Notes: a model not told the origin generated them from the letters alone. 64,000 nucleotides of DNA from Paraspadella gotoi (GCA_051294375.1 JBJCIZ010000239.1:5971074-6035073); one strand, 5' to 3'. Positions 1 through 10,860 are shown, counted from the first letter of the stretch. Numbers and translations: made by a program.

Positions 1-585
1 ATCTCTTTCCTCCTCTCTTCTTTCTTTCCTTCCTTCTTTCTCTCTCTCCTCTCTCAATTGATTTCTCCTCCTCCTTCTCCTCAACTCCTCTCTTCTTCTT
101 CTCACGTCTCATTCTCTAAGCTTCGACTTAAAATTTCCATTTTCTATTCTGCCATATTTTCTAGTGAAACGAATTTCATGGACAAAGAAGAGAAAAAGAA
201 GAATAAAAAATAAAGAATTAAAAAAACAAAACAAAAAAACAAACAGAGACTGAATAAAAAGCTTTAGAAACTTTGCGCAAACGTAAAATTTAGTAGTAAT
301 GTAGTTTTAATTTTTAACTAATCATGTTTAGAAAAAGGAGGCCAATTTATTACCGTACATTCAATTGACTTCGTTCTACTGATTTAGATTTGATAAAAAA
401 ATTTAAGCTCAAATTTTAAATTCCGAATATACAAACACCCATTTGTCCGAAAGTGACAGTTGTGACAGTTGAAATAGTTGTGACAATTGAAATATTTGCG
501 ACAGTTGAAAGAGTTGTGACAGACGGGAGACAGACGCATCCGCAATAAAGATTTTTATCTTCTCTCCTTTTCTCTCTGCCTTTTC
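1..585. other. Gene-free 5' end: CT-rich tract, AT-rich DNA and a short minisatellite
   Basis: Positions 1-120 are CT-rich low-complexity DNA and the rest is AT-rich. At about 452-521 a degenerate 14-16 bp unit (core GTGACAGTTGAAA) is repeated about five times. No open frame with coding character is visible on either strand. Confidence 0.6.
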
Positions 586-798
586 GGCCTTATTTTCCCA
601 AAACGGCCCATTTAATTTGAAATTCAGAATAAGATTTAATTTAAGTGAAATATTAGGTTAGATTAGGGTTAGGGATTAGGTAAAGAATTATATTAAGTTT
701 AAGGTTTATGATTAAGCTTAAAGATTTAGGTTAGGGATTAATATTTAGATTAGGCCTTAGTGATTAGTTTATAAACATAAAACTGAAAAGAGAACGGT
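586..798 (+). mobile_element. T-family MITE (telomere-like core), copy 1
   Basis: The left end begins GGCCTTATTTTCCCAAAACG and runs into GGCCCATTT. The core is imperfect TTAGGG-type repeats (for example GATTAGGGTTAGGGATTAGG near 660-680). A degenerate inverted right end (AAAAGAGAACGGTC) lies near 785-798. The plan (GGCC-start inverted ends, CGCCCCATTT-like inner motif, TTAGG-like core) recurs at least ten times in the window. The exact ends and target duplication are not clear in this copy. Confidence 0.5.
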
Positions 799-1009
799 CG
801 CGACACGCGCTGCATAAGTCTATCAGTCGCACAGATTCTAGGTCGCAGCAAAGTCAGCAAAATAGTCACCAAATTTAAACCGCGCTAAATTTTTGGGTCA
901 ATGTGTTCGTATTTTCAGGTGATCACGTGACTTTAAATGTGATAACATATTCACATTAAAAGTCGTTTGTATAGGCTCACTTTTCATACTAAATATGAAG
1001 TAAATTGAT

Positions 1010-1098
1010 GAGTTATTAAATAAGTATTAAGCAATTTTTAACGTTAAGTGGGACAGAGCAATGGACGAACATGACCGACCGAAAAAGTGAAACTCAAA
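1010..1098 (+). repeat. R4 dispersed repeat, partial copy 1
   Basis: It carries the R4 signature, TTTTTAACGTTAAGTGGGAC followed by CGACCGACCGAAAAAGTG. The same order occurs at 2950-3075 and 11800-11860. A short copy with perfect 30-bp inverted ends lies at 46338-46502. Confidence 0.5.
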
Positions 1099-1298
1099 GA
1101 ACAGAGAGTCTCGTGGAAAAAACCCTGGAGGAAACTCGAGGTCAAGGTCGAAGGAAGAAACAGAGGGTGGGGAGAGGGGAGAATTGTGTCGTGGAAATTT
1201 GTGTCGGTCTGTCGGTAAAAATAAAAAGGATTTTTTTTGTCGTGGGAAAGACCGTCGAAGTCGAAATTTAATCAGTCAAAAATACAACATCGCTCTCT

Positions 1299-1382
1299 CT
1301 GTCTATGTCTCTCTCTCTGTCTTACTTTGTCTCTCTCTCTCTCTCTCTCATTCTCTCTCCTCTCTCTCTCCTCTCTCTCTCG

Positions 1383-1416
<34 letters not shown>

Positions 1417-1425
1417 TGGTTTTTC
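1299..1425. repeat. (CT)n microsatellite
   Basis: Nearly pure CT/TCTC runs with occasional G interruptions. All reading frames through it are low-complexity Ser/Leu and are not treated as coding. Confidence 0.9.
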
Positions 1426-1939
1426 TTTAGTAATAGACATGAAACCGTTCTTAATCGCGAACATTGTGTTGTATTGACTTATTATTTCTTTTCCATACTT
1501 TAATTGAAACATATTTTCATTTATATGATAGTTTTTATAGCTGTGAGTCTGTTGTTGAAATCTAGTTTTCTCAAAAATTGTGTTTACAGTAACCGTTACT
1601 TCTAATTTTTACCATTTAACCATTTTAACATTTTAACATTGAACGACGTGACTAAAAAGGTCGTATAGGCCGCGGAGTGGTGTTGCCATGACCGTATCCG
1701 TGTATTTCATTTCAATGTCATCTCATTCATTCATTTCTATCTTCTCCTGTGCGATAACCAAAGCCTTTCTCTACTCTTTCCTTTTTTTCTCATTTTTTCT
1801 TCTTTTTTTACTCAATATAATCGCGATACTTTTTTCTTTTTTCTCGTTGTAGTTGTTGTATTTTGCCGAAAAAACCGAATTTAAGGCGCGAGCACGCAGG
1901 AACAACTCGGGCGTGTTGAAACGACGACGATTAATGGCG

Positions 1940-2577
1940 ACGATAACTGACGACAACTAAAATGATGAGGACAATGACGACCACGACGACGATGATGCTG
2001 ATGATAACGACCAAGATGATGAAGACAAAAAACGACAATAATGACGATGATAACGACCAAGATGATGAAGACAACGATGACAACAATGACGATGATAACT
2101 ATCAAGACGATGAAGACAACGACGACAACGACGAGGATGATGGCGACAATAACAACGACGACCAAAATGAAAACAATGACGACAATGAAGACAATGATGG
2201 CGTCAATAACAACCAAGATGAAGACAAGACAACAATAATGACGATGATGCCGACGATAATGACCAGGATGATAAAAAACGACGACGATAACGACGACGAT
2301 TACGACGACGATGGCGACGACGATGGCGACAACGACGACGATGAAGGTTTGATGAGAATAATGATGACGACGACAATAACGACAATGATGACGGTTTGTC
2401 AAAGATAATGACGAGAATAAAGAAAAAGGCGACGATGATGACAATGAAGATTTGACGAGGATAATGATGACAATGACGATGACGACGATGACGACGACAA
2501 TAAAAGTTTGACGATGACGACGACGACGACGAATACAACGTGGGCGACGACGACGACGACGACGACGACAAAGGAAG
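1940..2577 (+). repeat. Degenerate GAC/GAT/AAC triplet block, about 640 bp
   Basis: A purine-rich plus strand built of GAC, GAT, AAC, CAA and GAA triplets, with a higher-order unit of about 40-50 bp (GATGATAACGACCAAGATG followed by ATGAAGACAA recurs near 1995-2130). One frame reads almost entirely Asp, Asn, Glu and Gln, but the phase shifts several times, so no single long acidic ORF spans it. An A/G-rich tract follows to about 2765. It could be a decayed acidic coding exon or a pure triplet minisatellite. Confidence 0.7.
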
Positions 2578-2769
2578 CGGGCCCCAGATGTTTGGTTGGC
2601 GAAAAAAAATTAAAGGACGAAAAAACTTAAAGGAGAAAAAAAGAAAGGATAAGAAAAGAAAAGAAAAAAGACAAAAAAAAATAAAAAAGAAAAGAGAAAA
2701 AAAGAAAAAAAGAAAATGAAAAAAAAGAAAAGAAAAGAGAAGAAAAGGGAAAAAAAGAAAAGAAATGAA

Positions 2770-3080
2770 AAACAAAAACGGAAATTCAAATGTGCTGCGC
2801 AGCAGTGACTGCCTTATCACGAGTATTTCTCAAGACGTGACATGACATTACTTGACATGACGCTACATGACATGACATGCGCTAGCAGACACTTTGATTT
2901 GAGGTTTTTTTTCTGTCTTAACAAATGAGCAATCATTAACTATAGGCAAATTATATGCATTTTTAACGTAAGTGGGACAGACCCACTGACAGACATACCG
3001 ACTGACCGACCGACGGACAGACCGACTGACAGACATACCGACCGACCGACGGACCGACCAAAAAGTGCAACTAAAAAGAG
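2770..3080 (+). repeat. R4 dispersed repeat, copy 2
   Basis: It starts ACAAAAACGGAAATTCAAATG, passes TTTTTAACGTAAGTGGGACA and ends in a tandem 4-bp array (GACC/GACA/GACG) before AAAAAGTGCAACT. The same modules occur in the same order at 11548-11870. The CCGACCGACGG array gives it a distinctive 4-bp periodicity. Confidence 0.55.
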
Positions 3081-3163
3081 AGGAGAAGAGAAGAGAAGAA
3101 AAGAGAAGAAAAAATGGTCTCGAAATGAGATACAAAAGGGGTCGTAGTCTTTGCCGGTCCTAG

Positions 3164-3298
3164 ACTCCAAAGCCGTATCCTCCACCATCAACAGCCCCAT
3201 CAAACTCCATCAGTAACGAGACCGGTTGTCAAGCCGCTGCCGCCGATGACGCCGCTGCCGTCGCAGCCGCGTCGCTAGCTATACCTCTGAGACACCAA
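3164..3298 (+). CDS. Candidate exon 1 of a small plus-strand gene, Ala-rich
   Basis: Forty-five open codons lie between a possible acceptor (GGTCCTAG) and a donor (CAA|GTGACA), phase 0 at both ends. The predicted peptide is Pro/Ser-rich, then Ala-rich (CQAAAADDAAAVAAAS), ending AIPLRHQ. The acceptor has a poor pyrimidine tract, and an antisense frame is also partly open. The product is not recognised. Phase-0 continuity with the exons at 3628 and 3760 is the main support. Confidence 0.4.
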
Positions 3299-3305
3299 GT
3301 GACAA

Positions 3306-3410
3306 TAGCCTTTGTATGAAATTGGTACAACCAATATAAAAAGTATCTATTAATTTAATAAACAAGCCAAAATGACCCTTACTTTGCACAGGCTATGTTG
3401 ATATATATAT
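3306..3410 (+). repeat. R3 dispersed repeat, copy inside the first intron
   Basis: It shares GGTACAACCAATATAAAAAG, then a stretch ending AATAAACAAGCC, then a TTTGCACAGGCTATG-like end with the better copies at 22330 and 28055. Confidence 0.5.
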
Positions 3411-3545
3411 AATATATATAATATAAAGATAGGTCGTTATAATTTCATTATATGGTAAATAAACAAGTGTTGAAGCCACTTGATATGAACTTATATATTG
3501 TCTTGGGTGAAAGTTAACAGTCGTATTACCCAAGTTTCAAGTTTT

Positions 3546-3555
3546 NNNNNNNNNN
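3546..3555. other. Assembly gap (10 N)
   Basis: Ten N between AT-rich sequence and the next exon of the 3.1-4.4 kb gene. Part of an exon or intron may be missing. Confidence 0.99.
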
Positions 3556-3627
3556 CACAAGGATGTACTAACTTTCCTTCCCCCCCTCTTGGACTGACTG
3601 ACTGACTGCGATGTACGTCGAGATCAG

Positions 3628-3675
3628 GACTACTTCTCTAAATTCATCGACATCCTTCAAACGTTTGAGAAGATG
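3628..3675 (+). CDS. Candidate exon 2 of the same gene
   Basis: Acceptor GATCAG| and a strong donor ATG|GTGAGT bracket 16 codons reading DYFSKFIDILQTFEKM, an amphipathic helix-like peptide. The frame stays open upstream to about 3604, so the exon could start earlier. The donor matches the consensus closely. Both ends are phase 0, matching the flanking candidate exons. No family is recognised. Confidence 0.55.
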
Positions 3676-3759
3676 GTGAGTTTATTTTGCGAAGATAATA
3701 CAGTTTATAGACTGACACACCTGTATAGTAAAGGAAATTTCCTTTCAAAACTCGTTTAG

Positions 3760-3891
3760 GTCTCAACGCTCAACCAAGACGAGTCCCCTCACTCCCGCCT
3801 TACCATAGCCTCACCAATGCCACCCTGCGATACCCACCCCCAAACCGCCACCACCTCGCTTCATCTAGAAACGCTAGAGTTTCCAGAATAG
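3760..3891 (+). CDS. Candidate last exon of the same gene (alternative longer frame exists)
   Basis: After acceptor CTCGTTTAG|, the phase-0 frame gives 44 codons (start VSTLNQDESPHSRL) to a TAG at 3889-3891. A second frame of the same exon is open much further, from 3759 through the GA repeat (as Arg-Glu pairs) to a TAA at 4245-4247, ending in a Lys-rich segment with KDFSKVAILGPIKRKPTAKV. Splice phase favours the short frame; open length favours the long one. A 1-nt assembly error upstream would switch between them. The product is unknown. Confidence 0.45.
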   Translation, partial: VSTLNQDESPHSRLTIASPMPPCDTHPQTATTSLHLETLEFPE

Positions 3892-3941
3892 AATGGTTCC
3901 AAACAAGAGTCCGAAGCCTTTCTTGGGTCGGGGATCTACTA

Positions 3942-3947
<6 letters not shown>

Positions 3948-4023
<76 letters not shown>
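3948..4023 (+). repeat. (GA)n microsatellite, 76 bp
   Basis: An uninterrupted GA run. In the longer open frame of the surrounding exon it would encode about 25 residues of alternating Arg-Glu, and both flanks are in the same frame. In the shorter model it lies in the 3' UTR. Confidence 0.95.
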
Positions 4024-4025
<2 letters not shown>

Positions 4026-4375
4026 GTTGACAAAGCATTTTCTTTGAAAGACTTTTCTAAAGTGGCTATACTAGGACCTATCAAAAGAAAACCCACCGCG
4101 AAAGTAACATTTCCCGAATGTATATATATTAGGGCGGCGAACAGGTTGAAACTAGAAAAGTCTGCTAAATATTTGGTCAAACTATATAAAAGTGATCATG
4201 AGAATAAAAAACAAGTTACAAACATGGGGGAAATTTTAAATTATTAAATACTCTATACATATTATGAAAATTTATCAAATTTTAATTTTTTTGTTGGTTT
4301 ATGATAGAAGAAAGAACAATTAGATTAAATTATTTGTACCTTTTTAAAAATTTTATGTTTTCATTGGTAAAAAAC

Positions 4376-4381
4376 AATAAA
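4376..4381 (+). promoter_or_regulatory. Poly(A) signal AATAAA for the 3.1-4.4 kb gene
   Basis: AATAAA inside AAAAAACAATAAAAAGC, about 130 nt after the longer ORF ends and about 485 nt after the shorter stop. It is the first clear hexamer downstream. Confidence 0.45.
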
Positions 4382-4394
4382 AAGCTATATAATA

Positions 4395-4614
4395 GGAAGC
4401 CGCAGTCTATAGAAAAAGAAGCGCAGTTGAGCTTTTTCTTATATTATTTATATCGATAGATGTGAATGACGGGAATATTGTAAATCTCAAGTTTCGCTTT
4501 AAACTCGGACCTCACATTGTGAGAAACTCTAGGAAACCCATCAAAATTCACCCCTTTTTTCAAACATTTCTCTGCCTATTAGATTTTCGCCCGATTCCTG
4601 AATAAAAGGCTTGG
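4395..4614 (+). repeat. 210-bp direct repeat, left copy
   Basis: It begins AGGAAGCCGCAGTCTATAG and ends CCCGATTCCTGA. The same sequence, with indels, lies at 5500-5703 in the same orientation. The two copies bracket a segment whose only other copy, at 61.6-62.4 kb, lacks them. Confidence 0.8.
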
Positions 4615-5490
4615 GGTCATGATGATTAAGGTTGGGTCATGATATAAAGGGTGGCGTCATGATATAAATCTCAACCTAAATACACGACCATGTGCCCAAA
4701 AAAGGAGACCCAAAAACATTAAGAAATAACATCAAGTTAAATTCCTTTAAAATTAACGAATTATAAGTGAATAATCATTAAAACAAAGTTTGTTATTTAA
4801 AAAGTTTTATATTAGTTTAATAACTATTTATGTAAATTTGGCTAATAAGCAAAGAGCAGAAGAAAATTGATGTATTTTTATCCTCTTGTGTTTGAGGTAC
4901 CTGGACCTTTTCCTTCCTTTCTTACACTTCCTTCTTCTCCATTTCTTTACCTTTCTAACTCCTTTCCCTTCTTCTCCTTTCCTTTCTTCTCCTTTCATCT
5001 CCTCCTCTGTTTTTCTTTAACTTCCTTTTAATCTTATTCCATCTTTTCCCTTTCCTTTCCTTTCCATTTCCTTTCTCTTTTTTCACTTCTATCCCTAATT
5101 CCTTTTCTCTCCTTTCCTTTTACATCCATCTTTTTTTCCTTTCCTCCTTCCTCCCTTCTCTGGAGATCCGCCAAATCGGTTCCGACGGCGACAAAGGAAA
5201 TCGAGAAATAAATGGATTCGATTGCGGAGGTGGACGTCTTTGTTTCTTCCATAGTCGTAATCAGAGCCAAGACTCCGGGAGAAGACTCGCTGCTCCTAGC
5301 GACATCTTTGGAGAATATATTTTTTTTTCAATAAAGAAATAAGAAGGCGAAATGATCATTCCAAGCGGAATTTTGTTTGTTTTGTTTGCGTATTTACAAT
5401 AATTCAACTTAACAAGTGTTATAGCATTTTATTATTTCCAAATTATAATTTTGATAGTATTATTCCATCTAAAATCAAGACGATGATAAC
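4602..5490. repeat. Segmental duplication, copy 1 (partner 61590-62390)
   Basis: The order is shared: GGGTCATGATATAAA minisatellite (three units here), CTCAACCTAAATAC, AAAAGGAGACCCAAAAACAT, CTTCC-rich tract, GGTTCCGACGGCGACAAAGG, poly(A) signal, and GACGATGATAACAGTGAAG at the end. Both ends abut the flanking 210-bp repeats almost exactly, so the unit moved or was copied as a block. Confidence 0.8.
5166..5335 (+). other. Possible terminal exon plus AATAAA in the duplicated segment
   Basis: A long pyrimidine tract (about 4910-5165) ends in TCTCTGGAG, followed by GC-balanced sequence and AATAAA at 5330-5335. More than one frame is open over part of the exon, and the copy at 62050-62233 differs by frame-shifting indels, so no reading frame can be chosen. 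It could be a decayed 3' exon carried in the duplicated block. Confidence 0.3.
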
Positions 5491-5499
5491 AGTGAAGTA

Positions 5500-5705
5500 G
5501 GAAGCCGCTATAAGAAAAAGAAGCCAGTACTTTTTTCCTATATTTTTATATCGAGAGATTGGAATCGACGGGAATCTTGTAATCTTCAAGTTTCGCTTTA
5601 ATCGGACCTCACATTCAGTGGAGAAATCTTAGGAAACCCATCAAAATCCAACCCCTTTCTTTTCAAACATCTCTTCGCCTTTAAGCATTTCGCCGATTCC
5701 TGACC
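5500..5705 (+). repeat. 210-bp direct repeat, right copy
   Basis: It matches 4395-4614 from GGAAGCCGC to CCGATTCCTGA. The internal block ACGGGAATCTTGTAATCTTC then AAGTTTCGCTTTAA and the ending CACATT..AGGAAACCCATCAAAA are conserved. Confidence 0.8.
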
Positions 5706-7580
5706 TTCCTCTTACAAACTTACTAATTCCGCTAGTTAATTTTTTTTCTTAAACGAGCGACAGGAATCCATAACTTTCTGTTATTTTATGATTTCTGCGT
5801 AAAAAAATATAATGAATAACATTAACATTGGGATATTATGAAATTTAAAAAATGTCTTGTTGAAGCCGGTGAGAGTTAAATAATTAAAAGATTCGCCTAT
5901 CTTATTATTGAACAATGAACATTAAAGTGAAGGTAGTTGAACGTCTTCCAGCTCATTTCAGTAAACATCCGCTGTTCTCCTAACATAAAAATTAATGTTT
6001 ACTTTTATGCTGGTAGGAAAAGAAAGATAAATAGTTAGGCCGCTGATGGGTGAATAATATTTTGTAGAAATTTTGTAAGCATGCTTGTAATATCAGTGAA
6101 GCAAATATTTAAGTGAAAAAAAATTATATTTTCTTTATCCAAAAACTTTAAAGTTTACTATAGTAACAATTTAGCCTTTGTTTTCTTTCAGATCACTAAA
6201 AAGCAAATTTAATTTTCATTTATTTTTATGGGGTTTCTTTAGTTTTAAAATTCAATTATAATTTTTGACTTAGTTTGACAATCACCCTGTAAAAAGCAGG
6301 TTTCCAGCAAAAAATAATTCTAATATTGTAACTTGTATGTGCCTAATGATTATGGCTTCATTTTGGTACTATTGCCATCCCTGTATCTTTGTTCCTTCAA
6401 GAAGATATCAAGGAAAAATCAGTTTTTTCTCTCCAACCTTCCTTTATCTTATTAAATAAAAATTTCATGTTGTCAAACCAGACCATGGACTTTACCAATG
6501 TGTTTACTATGAAGAGTTTGGTCAATAATAAAAGAAAATTTGGCAAGCTCGTTGAGACAAGAGGCTTTTTAAATCTCAAATCGAAGTAATATTTATAATG
6601 CTTAACAATACCAGCCCCGTTTACAATTTTTGAAAAAGCAAAAATTTCCACTTCATTTCTATAGTAAAAACAAGGTTTGAAAATTCTGCCCGGAGATGAC
6701 TAGTGCATTTTCCCCTGCGCTTGTTTGATATTAAATCCTATTATCAAATGCCATAAGACGAATTTGCTAGCTCTTAAGATATAACGCTATCGGAATCAGT
6801 GTGTTTTTTACAAATGTTTTTTTACCGAATTTCTTGGCAATCTCGTTTGAATTTGGGTAGTCAGATTTTAAACGGAAATCTCTATTAGAAAAATGTTGAA
6901 CTTTTTTTTAAGCAGAGATTCTTAAGTCTATATTAAATTTGTCAATAAATTATGATCATTTTTAACCGATCTAATCAAAAAAAAATTTTTCAATAGTTGT
7001 AATGATAAATTTTTATTAATTTTTTTAGTTTTAATCTGTATCAGTTCTTAAAATTATAAAATTATAATAACACTTTTTAACTATTCCTTGTATATTGCTA
7101 AATATTCGAACGCTTCAGTGCGTCAATAAAACAAAGTAACTTAAAAATTGATATATAAGATTGATTTAGTGACGAAAAGACAAACGGAATTTAATTGCTG
7201 AATATTTTATATCGTAAAATTTTTTTTTAAATCTGGTCCACCTTAATATATAATATCCCGAGTTGGCTATTTTCTTGTCATTTGTTTGTTTGTTTGTCAT
7301 TCGATTATTTTTAGAAAATTGGGAAGTTGCGTTGCTTCCTTTCTTTTCTCTTTCTTTCTTATTTTTCTTCTTTTTAAAAACAAAACAAAACAAAAACAAT
7401 CCCTGTTTTTTTTCGTGTATTTCTTTTATTTTTGTGTATATTCGTGTATATTCGTGTATATTCGCTAATATTCTTTTATACTTTGTAATGTTTTCTTATA
7501 TTTTAATAAATTTTATGGTACGCATTATCCTAGTATATTTTTTATGTAATTGTACATATGAAAAACATAAAAAAAAATTA
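5706..7580. other. AT-rich sequence with no supported gene
   Basis: Mostly AT-rich DNA. Short ORFs of 60-84 codons occur on both strands around 6389-6651, but they overlap in antisense and lack splice or family signals. A T/A-rich low-complexity zone runs from 7320 to 7580. I see nothing functional here. Confidence 0.5.
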
Positions 7581-7584
7581 TCCC

Positions 7585-7660
7585 TTAATTTAATAAATAA
7601 GCCGTCTTGATCCTGTCTATGGACAGACTTTGGTGCTTTATATTTTTGGGTATTTTCTAA
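7585..7660 (+). repeat. R3 dispersed repeat, partial copy
   Basis: It contains TTAATTTAATAAATAAGCCG and the block CTATGGACAGACTTTGGTG, both diagnostic of R3. Confidence 0.5.
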
Positions 7661-7794
7661 AACAGTTTTTGAGATTTTAGAAACAAAGACGAGCAAGTGT
7701 GAAACTCTCCTACTTTTTCAAAATTTTTAAAAAGCGAAGAAGGCAGAGCGTAAAACTGGAGAGGCGAGAGGGAGAAGATGGAAAGACAAAGAGT

Positions 7795-8058
7795 GAGAGA
7801 GAGAATAGATGGGAAAAGTGAATAGAGATGGGAGAGAATAGATGGGAAAAGTGAGTAGAGATGGAAGTGAATAGATGGGAAAAGTGAGTATAGATGGGAG
7901 TTAATAGATGGGAAAAGTGAGTAGAGATGAGAGAGATAGATGGAAAAAGAACCTAGATGGGGAAAAGTGAGTAGAGATGGAAGTGAATAGATGGGAAAAG
8001 TGAGTAGATATGGGAGATAATAGATGGGAAAAGTGAGTAGACATGGGAGAGAACGAGT
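7795..8058 (+). repeat. Minisatellite, about 30-35 bp unit
   Basis: The unit, approximately GATGGGAAAAGTGAGTAGA plus a GATGGGAGTGAATA-type half, is repeated about eight times with length variation. The minus strand reads Ser/His/Phe-rich open frames that only mirror the repeat. Confidence 0.8.
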
Positions 8059-8289
8059 TGGGAGGAAAAAGTCTTTTGTTTAGTCGCGACCCAAATTTTT
8101 CGAACTCGAGTTTTCCTCCGAGAGAGGTCGACGTTTTCGATGTCAAATCCGTCGTTGTTGTTGTCGTCGTTGTCGTTGTAGTTGTCGTTGTTATCTTTTC
8201 TCTCGATTCTCGAGTCTTTTGACATCTTTTCAGGCCACTCACTACATTGAGTAACGGTTCAGTAGATACATCTAATTTTTGTCAATATA

Positions 8290-8790
8290 TTCTCGATTGA
8301 GAGCGTCGTGCCAGTTCTAACTATTCCGTACACACTTATACTAGGAGAGCGAGTGCTTTTATCATCCTATGAGAAAGAGATGCGGTCACCAGAGCGATGC
8401 CCTCATACCTTCCCTTCGTGCGTGCGTCTCAACGTGCTCGGTACATACTTCGTTCCTCGTTCAAATCATCCCGAGCGTGCCTCTGAGTGCGTCGTACGTG
8501 CGCGACTCACTCACGAGTCTCGCCGATCTAAGCAACACACTCACTCTCTCCTCGTTTTATACCAAAATGCTATCTTCCACTTCTCACACAGCGTGGGCCA
8601 AGATTATAAGATGGTCATATACTATGAGCTCTCTGCTTAAATCCACCGTCAAAAAAAATATTTAATATAACAGAAACGATGCGGAGAGATTCTCGAGAGC
8701 GATCCTGCTGTCTGCGCGCTACGCCAGAGATTCACTATTGTTGACTTATTCTACAATCAAAATTGTCACCAGGTCTGAAGATCGCCCGGT
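8290..8790. other. GC-balanced island of unknown nature
   Basis: It differs in composition from its AT-rich surroundings and has CG-rich, non-repetitive sequence. Plus-strand frames of 98 and 110 codons overlap at 8308-8665 with no clear splice sites, start context or family resemblance. It could be an LTR, a promoter region or a decayed exon. Confidence 0.3.
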
Positions 8791-8869
8791 CTGTAAAGCG
8801 CATTCAGCCGCTCGAGGTCTAGAGATGCGTGATGTGTTAGAGGGTATTGTATGTATTGTATGTAGAATG

Positions 8870-9285
8870 AAGAGAGAGGAGGATGTAGTATGAGAGAGAT
8901 GGGAGAAAGTGAAGTGTTATGAGGAGAACGAGAGAGGCGGAGAGCAATGAGTAGAGCAGGAGAGAGAGGGAAAGGGAGAGGTGTCATGAGAGAGTGGGAG
9001 AAAGTGAGGGAGGGAGAGAGAGGGAGAAGAGACGAGAGGGGAGAGGGAGAAGGTGTAATGAGAGAGTTGTGAGAGAAAAGGAGGAAGGGGAGGAGAAAAG
9101 AGAGAGAGAGAAGAAAGAGTAAGAAAGAAAGAAAAAAAAATAAGAAACTAAAAACAAAGAAAGAAAGAAAAAGAAAGAAAGAGAAGAAAGAATAGAAAGA
9201 AAGAAAGAAAGAAAGAAAAAGAAAGAAAGAAAGAAAGAAAAAGAAAGAAAGAAAGAAAAGAAAGAAAAAAGAAAGAAGAAAGACG
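8870..9285 (+). repeat. GAGAGG/GGGAGA and (GAAA)n low-complexity block
   Basis: Purine-only plus strand, first GGGAGAAAGTGAGG-like units, then AAAG tetramers. The same block with the same order recurs at 12362-12810 as part of a larger duplication. Confidence 0.85.
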
Positions 9286-10860
9286 CGAAACGGTTACCTT
9301 CATTTATCAAAAATGCTTCACGATTCTAAGAAATGAAGTCATTTTCTTTCCCTTTTCTTTACGCCCTTCAAGTCCTTCCACGTTCCTTTCGATCATCAAA
9401 GAATAGATTTTTTTTTAAAATATTAAAATATTTTTAAAAACTAATTAAGTATTGTAACGAAGACCAGAAGGAAAAAACTTTCATCTCACGACTAAATTGC
9501 GTCAAACGAACCTTTTTTTTTTTAATATCTGCCTTTCGAAGTAACTTTTAAATCTCCCCTTAGGGTTACATTGAAGGGACTCGAGGCGACTCGAATAAAA
9601 ATAACGAAAAACATCGTCTGAATTATGGGCACTCTTTTCCGAGCGCGCCCCTTTTGGATTCTAATCTTAAACTTAATTTTAACCTTATAATTTTAGCTTG
9701 CATCTTTGTCCAAAAGTTTAAAACAATCCCTAAATCTTATACCTTAACCTAAATGCCGAAACTTCAATCCCTAATTCCCTACTCTATCCCTAACCTTATT
9801 TGTAACCTTTAACTCTAATCGCCTGACTCTGATCACCTAATCTGTTATTTGACGCCTGATCCCTAATCCTTTTTGTTTAACCTTTAACTCTAATCCCTGA
9901 CCCCTGATCCCTAAGGCAACTACAAACCAAAATTCCTAACCTTAACCTCCCTATCCTTTTACCTCAGCCTCTTTTTCCCGAGTCGCGTCCCACGTTTTGG
10001 ATTCTTAATCAATTTAACATTTTAACGCATATAATTTAGGGCTTGCATCTTTGTTCAAATTAGTAAATCAGATCCTAAGCCGTTATACCTAAACGCCTAA
10101 TCCCAAACTTCATTCTAATGTCCCTGACGCATGATCCCTAAACCTTATTTGATAAAGCTTTTACTCTAATCCCGTGAACCCTAAACAAAACTAGCAGACC
10201 AAATTCCTAACTTAAACCTCCCTATCGCTTTTACCTTAGACTCACGTCAAATAAATAAACTTAAAACTTGTTCTGAATTTAAAGTTAAAATGAAGCGCTT
10301 TTGGAAAAGAAGGGCCCGAATTATGGACGATGACGGGGACGACGACGTTCTCGGGCGTCAACGGAGTTCTTCCGACAATCTTCGGTTATCTAGGTGCACA
10401 CTGAATGAATGAATTATCTCTAAATGTAACTTTTAATTCCTTCAAGTCCATTACTTTAATTTTTGTACATTCTTAAAATTAATGTTCTCTGCTCTCTTCC
10501 TCTCTCTCCTCTCATGCTCTCTCTCTCTCTCTTCGTCTCTCTCGTCTCTCTCCGTCTCTCTGCCTTCGTCGGTGTCTTTGAAGCGAGGGTATCGCGAGTC
10601 ACTCTAGACGGTTGAATCTCTCTACATGGAAGATGTGTTCCTTTTCGTCAAGTCTCTGTCCTATCGTCTTCGGTATCTCTGCTCTCCTGTTTGCCAATAT
10701 TGTTTTTAAATCATCGCGCTGATGAAGTGACACAACACACGAAAAAACAAAAGAGATGCGAAGCGACGGTCGTCGTTTTTTAATTGTCAAAAAATTCGAT
10801 GTTTTCATAGTAATCAAGCATTAGTCATCATTGGTTTTGAGTTATCATTAGGCATTGCCT
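8940..10860. repeat. Segmental duplication A, copy 1 (partner 12380-15470)
   Basis: Shared order: GA-rich block, ACGCGAAACGGTTACCTTCA, the T-family MITE, GACGATGACGGGGACGACG, a CT tract, and ATCATTAGGCATTGCC. Copies differ by many small indels. This copy has uninterrupted TGAATTTAAAGTTAAAATG near 10274-10292, where copy 2 carries the 1.47-kb MULE-like insertion, so it preserves the empty target site. Confidence 0.85.
9628..10317. mobile_element. T-family MITE, copy in duplication A (8-bp target duplication)
   Basis: Left end GGCACTCTTTTCCGAGCGCG; right end is its approximate inverse, AGCGCTTTTGGAAAAGAAGG then GCCC. It is flanked on both sides by the 8-bp direct repeat GAATTATG. The core is CCCTAA-type, imperfect telomere-like DNA, apparently with an internal duplication near 9960. 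An 8-bp target duplication suggests a hAT-type transposase, an inference from established hAT behaviour. No transposase ORF is present. Confidence 0.65.

Noticed and set aside
1071-1503. Overlapping ORFs of 66-97 codons
   Set aside because: They cover an R4 fragment and a CT microsatellite, with no coding signal outside the repeats.
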